Below, in pieces: positions 50,684 to 59,708 of a stretch of 64,000 nucleotides of DNA. The first letter of the stretch is position 1. Every line of letters starts with the position of its first letter. Below the pieces are notes generated by a model. The model was not told the origin of the DNA. It did not search any database and saw nothing but the letters and a program-made list of their open reading frames with translations. The position numbers and the translations under genes were made by a program. Source of the stretch: CAZNOG01 sp964574635 (lineage in GTDB: Bacteria; Bacteroidota; Bacteroidia; Flavobacteriales_D; Cryomorphaceae); contig CAZNOG010000016.1 of assembly GCA_964574635.1 (NCBI GenBank), positions 1 through 64,000 of the forward strand, in the 5' to 3' direction.

Positions 50684-51928
50684 CTATTCGTGTCTTAGCG
50701 CGTCGATGGGATCGAGGGCCGCGGCTTTCTTGGCCGGGTAATAACCGCTGGCCAGCCCCACCAAGATGCACACCACGACGCCGAAGATGATCCACCGCCA
50801 CGGAATGATGAAGCTGCTGTCGATCAGCATGGAGATGAGGTTGCCCGCGCCGATGCCCAATATGATGCCGAGCAATCCGCCGATTTGCCCGATCACGATG
50901 GCCTCGACCAAAAACTGGTTGCGGATGGTTCTCGCGGCCGCGCCGATGGATTTTCGCACACCGATCTCCCGGGTTCTTTCGGTCACCGACACCAGCATGA
51001 TGTTCATCAAACCGATGGAGGCGCCCAGCAATGTGATGATACCGATGAGGGTGGCGATGAGCGTGATCACCGAGATTTGCTCCAAGAGGAGGTTGACGAG
51101 GCTGTCGCTCTGTCGAATGCCGAAGCTGTCGTCCTGTCCCGGCCGGTCGCGTCGGATGTTTCGCATGAGGGCGATGGCCGCATCCTTGGCCGCGGGCAGC
51201 ATTTCCGGCCGGTCGGTTTGCACGCTGATGGCGTAATCCGTGCGGCCGGTGCCGAACTCGTTTTTGGCGTTTCCGAGGGGAATGATGATCTGGTTGTCGC
51301 CGCTGAAACCCATGCTGTTTCCTTTGCTCTCCAACACGCCCACCACCACGTACCGCCTCGGCCCGATGAAAATGTTCTTCCCCAGGGGATCCACCAAGCC
51401 GTTTTTGAACAACTTGTCCTCCACGTCGGCGCCGATGATGGCCACGGCCGTGCCCAATTCGTGTTCGTTGCTCGAAAATCCCCGCCCCTTTCCCACCTTG
51501 TATCCGGCGGTGAGGAGGTAGTCTTCGCTGCCTCCGATGATCTGTACGTTGGGGTTGGTTTCTTCCGCGCCGAACCTCACCCTGGCGCTAAAGCTCACCG
51601 CGCTCGACACCGCCGACCGCGCGGGGAAGTCGTACCGATTCAAAAAATCCATCGCCTGGCGGTAGTCGATGGGTGGATTGGGTTTGTCGCGCTGCCCGTC
51701 GCGCTGTCCGCGCAGGTTTTGAGACGCCGATCGGATGTTGAAGGTGTTGGCGCCCATCGCGGAAAAATCGCTTTCGATCTTCGAGCGCAGGGCGTCGATG
51801 GATGTGAGTATGCCCACCAAAGCCGTTATGCCCACGGCGATGATCAAAGCCGTGAGCGTGGTCCTCAACACTTGGCTTCGGATCGATCGCAAAGCGATCA
51901 ACACGTTTTCCCATTGGATTTTCCTCAC
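50684..51928 (-). CDS. ABC transporter permease (MacB/FtsX type)
   Basis: 414 residues: an N-terminal membrane helix (IRSQVLRTTLTALIIAVGITALVGIL), a periplasmic MacB_PCD-like domain (about 45-265) and a C-terminal FtsX domain with three membrane helices, including TERTREIGVRKSIGA. These permeases work with a separate ATPase and often an adaptor, and use mechanotransmission rather than classical transport. Neither partner is adjacent. The substrate is unknown. Confidence 0.88.
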   Translation of the reverse strand: MRKIQWENVLIALRSIRSQVLRTTLTALIIAVGITALVGILTSIDALRSKIESDFSAMGANTFNIRSASQNLRGQRDGQRDKPNPPIDYRQAMDFLNRYDFPARSAVSSAVSFSARVRFGAEETNPNVQIIGGSEDYLLTAGYKVGKGRGFSSNEHELGTAVAIIGADVEDKLFKNGLVDPLGKNIFIGPRRYVVVGVLESKGNSMGFSGDNQIIIPLGNAKNEFGTGRTDYAISVQTDRPEMLPAAKDAAIALMRNIRRDRPGQDDSFGIRQSDSLVNLLLEQISVITLIATLIGIITLLGASIGLMNIMLVSVTERTREIGVRKSIGAAARTIRNQFLVEAIVIGQIGGLLGIILGIGAGNLISMLIDSSFIIPWRWIIFGVVVCILVGLASGYYPAKKAAALDPIDALRHE

Positions 51929-52155
51929 GGCGGCAGGCTTGATGATTCGGGCGATAAAATTACGAAACCCATTCCCGGACTTGCTTACCGCTCATCATAA
52001 TTCCTATTTTCGCGGTTCGAAATCCGCGGAAAGGCGCCGATTTTCCGTTCGGAAACCGCGCCTCGTCCCGTGTGTGGAGGTATCCGAGGGATTTCTTATA
52101 TTCCCGAAAAGGGGATAGGGGGAATTTTTAATCACTTGTCACAAATTAAATCAAT

Positions 52156-54423
52156 ATGGTTTTTGACCTTGAAATGATCCGATCGGTGTACGCCAAGTAT
52201 CCCGATCGCGTAAATGCAGCGAGGAAGCTTTTGAACAGACCGCTCACCTTGACCGAGAAAATATTGTACGCCCACCTGAGCGAAGGCGAGGCGACAGAGG
52301 CCTACGAGCGGGGAAACTCTTATGTGGAATTCGCACCCGACCGGGTGGCCATGCAAGACGCAACGGCGCAAATGGCCTTGCTGCAGTTCGTCCAAGCCGG
52401 AAAGAAAACCACGGCCGTTCCCACTACGGTTCACTGCGACCACTTGATTCTGGCCGAAAAAGGCGCCAAGGAAGACTTGAAGAATTCCATTTCCGCCAGC
52501 TCCGAAGTATTTGACTTCCTCCAATCGGTTTCGTCCAAGTACGGCATAGGATTTTGGCGGCCGGGCGCGGGGATCATCCACCAAGTGGTTCTTGAAAATT
52601 ACGCCTTCCCGGGTGGATTGATGATCGGAACCGACTCCCATACCGTAAACGCCGGTGGACTCGGCATGGTGGCCGTGGGTGTAGGAGGTGCCGACGCCGT
52701 CGACGTGATGGCCGGCATGCCCTGGGAATTGAAATTCCCCAAATTGATCGGTGTGAAACTCACCGGACGAATGAACGGCTGGACCTCCGCCAAAGACGTG
52801 ATTCTGAAAGTCGCCGGAATCCTCACCGTGAAGGGAGGTACCGGAAGCATCGTGGAGTATTTCGGCGAAGGGGCCCAAAGCTTGTCTTGCACGGGAAAAG
52901 GCACCATCTGCAACATGGGCGCCGAAATCGGTGCGACGACATCCACTTTCGGCTACGACGTGAAAATGTCCGATTACCTCCGCGGTACCGGTAGGGCCGA
53001 AGTGGCCGACCTGGCCGACGGCATCGCCGAGCACCTCACCGGCGACCCCGAAGTGTACGCCAACCCGCACGAGTACTTCGACCAAGTCATCGAGATCGAC
53101 CTCTCCGCTTTGGAGCCCTACGTGAACGGACCCTTCACCCCCGATTTGGCTACCCCCATTTCGGAATTCGGTAAGAAAGTGGAAGAAGAAGGATGGCCGA
53201 AGGAGCTGGAAGTGGGATTGATCGGATCGTGTACCAACTCTTCCTACGAAGACATTTCCCGAGCCGCATCCGTGGCTCGTCAAGCCCTGGACAAAGGCCT
53301 GGGCATGAAGGCGGAATTCACCATTACCCCCGGTTCCGAGCAGGTGCGCTACACCGTGGATCGGGACGGATTCTTGGACACCTTCCGCAACGTGGGCGGA
53401 GTGGTGCTCGCCAATGCGTGCGGACCGTGCATCGGGCAGTGGGCACGGCACTCCAACAACCCGGAGAAAAAGAACTCCATCATCACCTCTTTCAACCGCA
53501 ATTTCGCCAAACGAAACGACGGAAACCCCAATACACACGCTTTCGTGGCTTCACCCGAAATCGTCACCGCCCTCGCCATCGCCGGCGATTTGACCTTCAA
53601 TCCACTGAAGGATGAATTGGTCAACGCCAAGGGCGAAAAGGTAAAACTGGAAGAACCGAGAGGTCCGGAAATGCCCGTAAAAGGGTTCGAAGTGGAAGAC
53701 CCCGGGTATATCGCTCCCGCCGAGGACGCCTCGGAAGTGGAGATCAAAGTGAACCCCGACTCCAAGCGACTGCAGATTCTCACGCCATTCGCGCCCTGGG
53801 ACGGCAAGAACATCACCGGGATGAAACTGCTCATCAAAGCGAGCGGCAAGTGCACCACGGATCACATTTCCATGGCCGGGCCGTGGTTGAGATTCCGCGG
53901 TCACCTCGACAACATCTCCAACAACACCCTGACCGGCGCGGTGAACGCCTTCAACGGTGAAACCGACAAGGTGAAAAACCAACTGACGGGCGAGTACGGC
54001 GCCGTTCCCACCGTTCAGCGCGCGTACAAGGCGGCGGGTGTTCCCACCATCGTGGTGGGCGACCACAACTACGGTGAAGGTTCTTCCCGTGAACACGCGG
54101 CCATGCAACCCCGCCACCTCGGTGTGCGCATCGTTCTGGTGAAGTCCTTCGCCCGAATCCACGAAACCAACCTCAAGAAACAGGGCATGTTGGCCCTGAC
54201 CTTCGCCAACGAAAGCGATTACGACAAGATCCGAGAAGACGATACCATCGACACGGTGAATCTCGATACGATCGCTCCCGGCGAGCCCATCTACTTGGAG
54301 TTGCGCCACAGCGACGGCACAACCGAAAGGATCGAAACGTTGCACACGTACAACGAAGGACAAATCGCGTGGTTCAAGGCCGGATCGGCGCTGAACCTGA
54401 TCCGCGAAGCCGAAAGGGTTTAA
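52156..54423 (+). CDS. acn: aconitate hydratase
   Basis: 755 residues, the mitochondrial-type aconitase length. The 4Fe-4S cysteines lie in GSCTNSS (about 357) and NACGPCIGQW (about 420). The swivel domain carries GEGSSREHAAMQPRHLG near 640. It interconverts citrate and isocitrate in the TCA cycle. Gene ends about 70 bp before a strong terminator. No other TCA genes are adjacent. Confidence 0.95.
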   Translation: MVFDLEMIRSVYAKYPDRVNAARKLLNRPLTLTEKILYAHLSEGEATEAYERGNSYVEFAPDRVAMQDATAQMALLQFVQAGKKTTAVPTTVHCDHLILAEKGAKEDLKNSISASSEVFDFLQSVSSKYGIGFWRPGAGIIHQVVLENYAFPGGLMIGTDSHTVNAGGLGMVAVGVGGADAVDVMAGMPWELKFPKLIGVKLTGRMNGWTSAKDVILKVAGILTVKGGTGSIVEYFGEGAQSLSCTGKGTICNMGAEIGATTSTFGYDVKMSDYLRGTGRAEVADLADGIAEHLTGDPEVYANPHEYFDQVIEIDLSALEPYVNGPFTPDLATPISEFGKKVEEEGWPKELEVGLIGSCTNSSYEDISRAASVARQALDKGLGMKAEFTITPGSEQVRYTVDRDGFLDTFRNVGGVVLANACGPCIGQWARHSNNPEKKNSIITSFNRNFAKRNDGNPNTHAFVASPEIVTALAIAGDLTFNPLKDELVNAKGEKVKLEEPRGPEMPVKGFEVEDPGYIAPAEDASEVEIKVNPDSKRLQILTPFAPWDGKNITGMKLLIKASGKCTTDHISMAGPWLRFRGHLDNISNNTLTGAVNAFNGETDKVKNQLTGEYGAVPTVQRAYKAAGVPTIVVGDHNYGEGSSREHAAMQPRHLGVRIVLVKSFARIHETNLKKQGMLALTFANESDYDKIREDDTIDTVNLDTIAPGEPIYLELRHSDGTTERIETLHTYNEGQIAWFKAGSALNLIREAERV

Positions 54424-54492
54424 AGCTGAACCTCCTTTTTTTCGGTTCCGTCGCATATCGGTACGAGCCGAGGCGATCCGAACGCACATTCA

Positions 54493-54525
54493 AAACGTCG
54501 GGATCCATTCCCGACGTTTTTTTTT
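54493..54525 (+). terminator. terminator of acn
   Basis: AACGTCGGGA (54494-54503), loop TCCAT, TCCCGACGTT (54509-54518), then a run of T to 54525. Confidence 0.92.
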
Positions 54526-54624
54526 ATGTGGTCGGAAATCGCATCCGAAACGCGCGTGCCACCTTTCCCGAAGGGGGTGGCGGGGCTCTGTATTACGCGC
54601 GGAATCATCGTGGATGACAATTGC

Positions 54625-54654
54625 TTTGAAGGATGAATTGTTTGTTTAAATTTG
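54625..54654 (+). promoter_or_regulatory. promoter of the first outer-membrane-barrel gene
   Basis: TTTG at 54625-54628, 18-nt spacer, TAAATTTG at 54647-54654: the same spacing as at rpmH. The expected leader before ATG 54679 is about 20 nt. Confidence 0.65.
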
Positions 54655-54678
54655 TGCCGTCAACAAAAAACAATTGTG

Positions 54679-55260
54679 ATGAAAAAAATTATTTACTCTT
54701 TTCTTTTCGCAGCTGCCGGACTTTTCGCAGCTCAATCAGCTACCGCCCAAGAGAACGTTTTTTCGGGAGGTATAGAACTGGCGTTGCCGTTAGGTGACTT
54801 CGGTGAAGGGAATGACCTCGGTATCGGTGCGTCCGTCTCCTACGAGTTGGGCTTGACCGATAATTTCGCCGTACTCGCGAACGCCGGTTACATTTACTAC
54901 ATGACGGAAGGAGATGGGGTTACCTTTGGGCAAATCCCTATCCAACTCGGTGCACGCTACTATTTGGCCGGACAACGCGAAGGCTTTTTTGCCCAAGTTT
55001 CAGCCGGTACGCATCTTAGCATGTCCTCCTACGACAGCGATTTGGTGGATAACGAGACGAATGCGGACTTCAGTTTGGCGCCGCATGTAGGATTTTTCCT
55101 TACGGAAAAGTTGTCGCTTGATCTGCGTTACCAAATGATCTTCGTGCCGGGTCAAGAAGAAACCATAACTGAGCCTTTTACGGGACAGACAATGACCGTC
55201 GAAACCGATGCCACGACCTTCGGTTACCTCGGGTTGCGTGTGGCCTACATGTTCAATTAA
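54679..55260 (+). CDS. outer-membrane beta-barrel protein
   Basis: 193 residues from ATG 54679. Signal peptide MKKIIYSFLFAAAGLFAAQS...TAQ, then an eight-strand-type small barrel (IELALPLGDFGEGND, QLGARYYLAGQREGFFAQVSAG, FGYLGLRVAYMFN ending in an aromatic-rich strand). A porin-like structural role is likely. It is followed by a second, similar gene and has its own promoter and terminator. Confidence 0.78.
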   Translation: MKKIIYSFLFAAAGLFAAQSATAQENVFSGGIELALPLGDFGEGNDLGIGASVSYELGLTDNFAVLANAGYIYYMTEGDGVTFGQIPIQLGARYYLAGQREGFFAQVSAGTHLSMSSYDSDLVDNETNADFSLAPHVGFFLTEKLSLDLRYQMIFVPGQEETITEPFTGQTMTVETDATTFGYLGLRVAYMFN

Positions 55261-55272
55261 TCCGATTTGCAT

Positions 55273-55304
55273 AAAGAGGGAGGGTATTCGTATCCTCTTC
55301 TTTT
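55273..55304 (+). terminator. terminator after the first barrel gene
   Basis: Stem AAAGAGGGAGGGTA / TATCCTCTTCTTTT with a TTCG tetraloop at 55287-55290 and several wobble pairs, running into T residues. Confidence 0.65.
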
Positions 55305-55314
55305 GACAAATATT

Positions 55315-55355
55315 GACGCCGGGATCGGTTGGGAAATCCCCATCATCCCGGCGTC
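55315..55355. repeat. inverted repeat in the barrel-gene intergenic region
   Basis: GACGCCGGGAT (55315-55325) and ATCCCGGCGTC (55345-55355) form a perfect 11-bp stem around a 19-nt loop. It is not followed by a T tract, so it is probably not a simple terminator. It lies between the two barrel genes. Confidence 0.6.
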
Positions 55356-55526
55356 GTCATTTCTCCGCTTGCATGACCGGAGGAAACGACGTCTCCCACT
55401 CCCTTAACGTTAAGAAATCCGACCCTCGACTTTATCCGATCTTAAAAAGGTGCCTCCGACCTTGCCTAACCGATACAATTTCCGATTTTTGACCGTCCAT
55501 CGAACACATCCAAACCTGCATCGACC

Positions 55527-56132
55527 ATGAGAAATGCGATTTTGATCTTGATTTTCGGCTGGGTACTCACGGCCGCCCTTCCGGCTTTTTCGCAGGACAC
55601 CAACCCCGACGAAGGCAACACGGGCCCGTGGTACGGGCAACTCTCATTCGGTGTGTTGGCTCCTTTCGGCGACCTGAGCGACCAACTCGAAATGGCATTG
55701 GGTTCCCGCGTGGCACTCGAACGAAGCCTTTTCAAAGAATTCACCCTGCTCGCAGGCGTTGGCTTTTATCACTTTATGGACAGTGAAAAGTCCTCATCCA
55801 CGAATCAAATACCCCTGGACCTGGCCTTCCGCGCCTACCTTACCGAGAAACACAATGGATTTTTCGGCGAACTTCAGGCCGGGGGAGTAATCAACCTTAC
55901 TTCGTACGACATTACCGACGCCGAGTCGGAAACGGAGTTTTGGCCCGGCCTGACGCCCCGAATCGGGTATTATTTCACGCCCCGATTTTCCTTCTCCGTC
56001 ATGGCGCGGTACATGTGGGCCCCCGAGAGGGATCGCATGATCGTGGGGGTGAGACCCGATTACTTCACCCTTCACACCCTACCCAAAGCGGAATTTTACT
56101 ACCTCGGCGCCGATTTCACCTATACGTGGTGA
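55527..56132 (+). CDS. outer-membrane beta-barrel protein, paralogue of the upstream gene
   Basis: 201 residues. Signal peptide MRNAILILIFGWVLTAALPAFSQ. The mature part resembles the preceding barrel protein in the same order (APFGDLSDQLEMALG, FTLLAGVGFYHFM, GFFGELQAGGVINLTSYDI), so the two arose by tandem duplication and have diverged. It ends in an aromatic strand FTYTW. A structural envelope role is likely; no specific function is visible. Confidence 0.75.
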   Translation: MRNAILILIFGWVLTAALPAFSQDTNPDEGNTGPWYGQLSFGVLAPFGDLSDQLEMALGSRVALERSLFKEFTLLAGVGFYHFMDSEKSSSTNQIPLDLAFRAYLTEKHNGFFGELQAGGVINLTSYDITDAESETEFWPGLTPRIGYYFTPRFSFSVMARYMWAPERDRMIVGVRPDYFTLHTLPKAEFYYLGADFTYTW

Positions 56133-56193
56133 GGTTTCAACCCTTTTTCCAGGTGTTCACCCCCGCGGGGTTCGCCACTCCGTTGCGAATGTC

Positions 56194-56201
56194 TATTTTT
56201 G
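56194..56201 (+). promoter_or_regulatory. -7 element upstream of hemE
   Basis: TATTTTTG matches TAnnTTTG and lies 98 nt before the hemE ATG, leaving a GC-rich leader. No clear -33 box. Confidence 0.35.
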
Positions 56202-56299
56202 AGGATTGACGGAAGGCACTTCCCGGGTTCAGACCGCTGCGGCGGCGCCCGCCGCTCTCCTCTCGCCAAAAGCGGCTCCCCCGCGGATGGCAACCGAAC

Positions 56300-57346
56300 A
56301 TGAAGAAAATGACCCCATTGAAGAATGATTTGCTCTTGCGTGCGGCCCGTGGACTGAAAACGGAACGAACGCCCGTATGGCTCATGCGCCAAGCCGGTAG
56401 AATACTGCCCGAGTACCGGGCCATCCGCAACAGTTTGTCCGGATTCAAAGAACTGGTGGAAACGCCGCATCTGGCTGCCGAAGTCACCATTCAGCCCGTC
56501 GATATCCTCGACGTCGACGCCGCCATTATCTTCAGCGACATCTTGGTCATCCCCGACGCCATGGGCTTGCCGTACGAAATGGTCGAGAAAGTGGGTCCGC
56601 ATTTCCCGCAAACCATCAAGGCGGAAAGCGACCTCAAAAAATTGCACATCGCCGATTCGGGTGACCTGAGTTACGTGTACGAAGCCATCGCCATCACCCT
56701 TCGGGAATTGGACGGCCGCGTGCCCCTCATCGGATTCGCAGGTGCGCCATTCACGTTGTTTTGCTACATGGTCGAGGGCGGAGGATCAAAGACCTTTTCC
56801 AAAGCCCGCAAAATGATCGCGCAAAACCCCGATCTCGCGCACCGCATCCTTGACATGGTCACCGAATCGACCATCGCATACTTGCACGGGCAGGTAGACG
56901 CCGGGGTTCACTTGGTGCAAGTTTTCGATTCCTGGGCCGCCGTTCTCGATCGCAGCGATTACGCGGAATTCTCGTTGCCCTACATGCGTCGCATCGCCGA
57001 GGCCATCCACCCCCGCGTACCGGTGACGCTTTTCGCCAAGGGAGCCAATTTCTCCATCGGTGATTTGGCCACTTTGCCATGCGACACCATCGGGTTGGAC
57101 TGGACCGTGCCGGTGGATTTCGCCCGAAGTCAAGCCATGAACAAAACCCTCCAGGGAAACCTCGACCCGACGGCCCTTTACGCGCCCGGCAAGGAAATTG
57201 TAAAAAAGACCCGCGAAATGCTCCAAGCCTTCGGGGGGCACAAGCACATCGCGAACCTGGGCCACGGCGTCTATCCCGATACCGATCCCGAAGCCGTCAA
57301 AATTTTCGTCAACACCGTAAAAGAATTTGAATATGAACACGCCTAA
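56300..57346 (+). CDS. hemE: uroporphyrinogen decarboxylase
   Basis: 348 residues. TPVWLMRQAGRILPEYRAIR near the N-terminus is the HemE signature with the substrate-binding arginine; FAGAPFTLFCYMVEG and VQVFDSWAAVL are further family motifs. It removes four carboxyl groups from uroporphyrinogen III to give coproporphyrinogen III. ATG 56300 or 56309. It overlaps the downstream OmpA-family gene by 14 bp. Confidence 0.96.
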   Translation: MKKMTPLKNDLLLRAARGLKTERTPVWLMRQAGRILPEYRAIRNSLSGFKELVETPHLAAEVTIQPVDILDVDAAIIFSDILVIPDAMGLPYEMVEKVGPHFPQTIKAESDLKKLHIADSGDLSYVYEAIAITLRELDGRVPLIGFAGAPFTLFCYMVEGGGSKTFSKARKMIAQNPDLAHRILDMVTESTIAYLHGQVDAGVHLVQVFDSWAAVLDRSDYAEFSLPYMRRIAEAIHPRVPVTLFAKGANFSIGDLATLPCDTIGLDWTVPVDFARSQAMNKTLQGNLDPTALYAPGKEIVKKTREMLQAFGGHKHIANLGHGVYPDTDPEAVKIFVNTVKEFEYEHA

Positions 57347-58514
57347 AGCACTCCTCATCCTCTTCGCACTCTTCGCCTCCATGGGCGTAAGCGCCCAAGA
57401 CGAAGCCGCCAAAGAAGAGGATCCGAACAACTTGGTGCCCAACCCGGGATTCGAAGAATACGAAGACAGGCTGCGCAGGGACGGACAATTCGACCTCACC
57501 ACCTCGTGGTTCAACCCCACGCCCCAAATCAGCGACTTGTTCGCATCCGAGATCAAAAGCCGATACGTGGCCGTGCCCGACAACAAGTTCGGAAGCCAAG
57601 AACCTTTCGAGGGCGGTAACTACGCCGGCGTGGTCATGTACAGTTTCCGAAACCGCGTGCCCCGCACCTACATTTCGGTAGAATTGAAATCGCGCCTGAA
57701 GAAAAACGGCTTGTACTGCGTGAGGTACCGCGCCTCTCTCGCCGAGCGCAGCATGCATGCGGTAAACAACTTGGGCGCCCACCTTTCGTCGAGCAAACCG
57801 TCCCTGAAAAGCGCCATTTCCATGGAGCTGTCGGATGCCGTGCTGTCCGATAAGAACGAGATCGTTTCCGACACCGAAGGCTGGTGGCAGTATTGTACGC
57901 GCATCAACGCCAAGGGCGGCGAGCGCTACCTGACCTTGGGCAACTTCATGCCCGATTCCCGAACCAATACGCGTGAAGTGCCTTTGGCCGACAAATACGC
58001 CGAGGAAGGCGCCGAACCAATGGCCTACTACTACATCGACGACGTGGAGGTTTACGAAGTCGCCGCCAACGAAACGTGTGGCTGCGCGGGATCGAAAATT
58101 CCCGAAAGCAAAGTGATTTTCTCGTCCACCACGCCGCTGACCGACGACATGACCATCACCGAAAAGGTGGAAGCCGTCGACGTGTATTTCTATCAGTACC
58201 AGTCGGATGTGGTGTCGATCGCACAGCGCAGCATCGACAAGATCATCGAGCTGCTCGAAGCCAACCCCATGATGCGCATCCGCGTGATCGGTCACACCGA
58301 CAACGAAGAGGCCGAGCTGGCCAAAACGGAAATGCAACTGCGCGACCTCGGCAACCAGCGCGCCATGAAAGTCATGACCTACATGGTTTCCAAAGGCATC
58401 GACCGCAAGAGAATCATCACCGAATCGGTCGACAACAAGGAGCCGGCATCCACGCGCAGCACTCCGCTGTCCATCGCGCAAAATCGCCGCGTGGAATTCA
58501 AAATCGCCCTCTGA
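57333..58514 (+). CDS. OmpA-family outer-membrane/peptidoglycan-linked protein
   Basis: 393 residues from ATG 57333. Signal peptide MNTPKALLILFALFASMGVSAQ. Residues ~35-240 are a beta-rich domain (PNNLVPNPGFEEYEDRL and a jelly-roll-like pattern). A C-terminal OmpA domain (about 285-393) has IRVIGHTDNEEAE and NQRAMKVMTYMVSKGIDRKRI, the peptidoglycan-binding core, ending RRVEFKIAL. It probably ties the outer membrane to the cell wall. It overlaps hemE by 14 bp. Confidence 0.85.
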   Translation: MNTPKALLILFALFASMGVSAQDEAAKEEDPNNLVPNPGFEEYEDRLRRDGQFDLTTSWFNPTPQISDLFASEIKSRYVAVPDNKFGSQEPFEGGNYAGVVMYSFRNRVPRTYISVELKSRLKKNGLYCVRYRASLAERSMHAVNNLGAHLSSSKPSLKSAISMELSDAVLSDKNEIVSDTEGWWQYCTRINAKGGERYLTLGNFMPDSRTNTREVPLADKYAEEGAEPMAYYYIDDVEVYEVAANETCGCAGSKIPESKVIFSSTTPLTDDMTITEKVEAVDVYFYQYQSDVVSIAQRSIDKIIELLEANPMMRIRVIGHTDNEEAELAKTEMQLRDLGNQRAMKVMTYMVSKGIDRKRIITESVDNKEPASTRSTPLSIAQNRRVEFKIAL

Positions 58515-58562
58515 TTCGGCGGTTTTTCACGTCGCATTCGAATTCAGGCGTGTCGGTGGATT

Positions 58563-58794
58563 TTTTGGGCGTGCCCCCGGCGGGTCTTTCCGGCCGGTGA
58601 GGCTCTTCCCGTGAAATTCCTCGGAAATCGCGCATGGACTTTGCATGTGGTGCCGGGGTCGGTCTACTGCCTGTGGTCGGTGCATTCCCGCCGCGTCGCC
58701 GCATATCCGCGGTGGAGCTTCCGGTGGTCGCTCACCCCGGATTGCGCCCGACTGCGCCGCCAATGCACCGAGCCGCCGGCATGCGCCCTCACGC
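58563..58794 (+). repeat. ~230-bp dispersed structured element, copy 3
   Basis: 232 bp with the same ends as copies 1 and 2 and the GGGGTCGGT, GAGCTTCC and GTCGCT segments. GGAGC and GCTCA flank the capped loop, so the stem is again kept with different bases. More diverged in the interior. It lies in the 395-bp convergent gap between the OmpA-family gene and rpe; no protein gene is supported there. Confidence 0.8.
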
Positions 58795-58852
58795 GGGATT
58801 GGGCTTCGCAGAGAATTTGCCCTCACTCAACGGATAACGGGATGCGGGATGT

Positions 58853-58878
58853 CCCACCCACAAAAACCCAAAACACCC
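58853..58878 (-). repeat. G-rich dispersed motif, copy E (four G3 tracts)
   Basis: Minus-strand GGG-N6-GGG-N7-GGG-N1-GGG. The 26 nt are identical to copy C. It lies 59 bp after the end of dispersed element copy 3 and 31 bp before the rpe stop. Confidence 0.7.
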
Positions 58879-58909
58879 GGCACACGGGCGTGAGCGATTG
58901 CATTGCGGA

Positions 58910-59563
58910 TTATCGGCCGGCCTTCAAGGCGGCGATGGTGGCAATGGGATCGGGTGAGTTGAAGATGGCGTTGCCGGCCACCACCACGTCTACGCCCACT
59001 TCGGCGAGCTTGGGAGCATTTTCGAGATTCACCCCGCCGTCTACCTCGATGCGCGTTTTGGCTCCGGTTTTTTCGATGAGGTTTTTCACGCGCTCCACCT
59101 TGCGGTACGTGTTTTCGATGAATTTCTGTCCGCCGAAACCGGGGTTTACCGACATGACCAGGATCAACTCGATGTCTTGGATGATGTCTTCCAAATCGTT
59201 TACCGCACTATGGGGATTCAGCGCGACGCCGGCTTTCATGCCCTCGCCCACGATGCTCTGTATGGTGCGGTGAAGGTGGCGGCACGCCTCGAGGTGAACG
59301 GTGAGGATGTTCGCGCCGGCTTCCTTGAACCGACGGATGTACCTGTCGGGGTCGACGATCATCAGGTGGACGTCCAAGGGTTTGAGCGTGTGCTTGTTGA
59401 TCGCTTCCATCACCGGAAACCCGAAGGAGATGTTGGGCACGAACACGCCGTCCATGATGTCTACGTGTATCCAGTCGGCTTCGCTGGAATTCAGCATTTC
59501 CATGTCATCGATGAGATTTGCGAAGTTGCCGGAAAGGATGGAAGGAGAGACCAGAAGAGACAT
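58910..59563 (-). CDS. rpe: ribulose-phosphate 3-epimerase
   Basis: 217 residues, a TIM barrel. SPSILSGNFANL carries the first catalytic/metal region, WIHVDIMDGVFVPN the metal-binding Asp, DVHLMIVDPDRYI the second His, and MSVNPGFGGQKF with EVDGGVNLEN the phosphate-binding end. It links ribulose-5-phosphate and xylulose-5-phosphate in the pentose phosphate pathway. A single gene, 145 bp after the end of the primary sigma factor gene. Confidence 0.94.
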   Translation of the reverse strand: MSLLVSPSILSGNFANLIDDMEMLNSSEADWIHVDIMDGVFVPNISFGFPVMEAINKHTLKPLDVHLMIVDPDRYIRRFKEAGANILTVHLEACRHLHRTIQSIVGEGMKAGVALNPHSAVNDLEDIIQDIELILVMSVNPGFGGQKFIENTYRKVERVKNLIEKTGAKTRIEVDGGVNLENAPKLAEVGVDVVVAGNAIFNSPDPIATIAALKAGR

Positions 59564-59645
59564 GCCCGAAAAATTTTAGAATTGCGCTGCGAAGATAAGA
59601 AGGCTGTCCGGGTATTCCTTCCCGTGTAGAGCTTGGGGGTGGAGC

Positions 59646-59675
59646 AAAAAAAGGTTCCGGAAACCGGAACCTTTT
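59646..59675 (-). terminator. terminator of the primary sigma factor gene
   Basis: AAGGTTCCGG (59651-59660), loop AAA, CCGGAACCTT (59664-59673). On the minus strand it is followed by a run of T residues. It lies 36 bp after the stop of the sigma gene. Confidence 0.92.
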
Positions 59676-59708
59676 CGTTTTTCTGTTTATCGTCTCACTT
59701 ATTTTCGT

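Noticed and set aside
52132..53538. 468-codon open frame on the minus strand
   Set aside because: It is antisense to aconitase and has no family motif.
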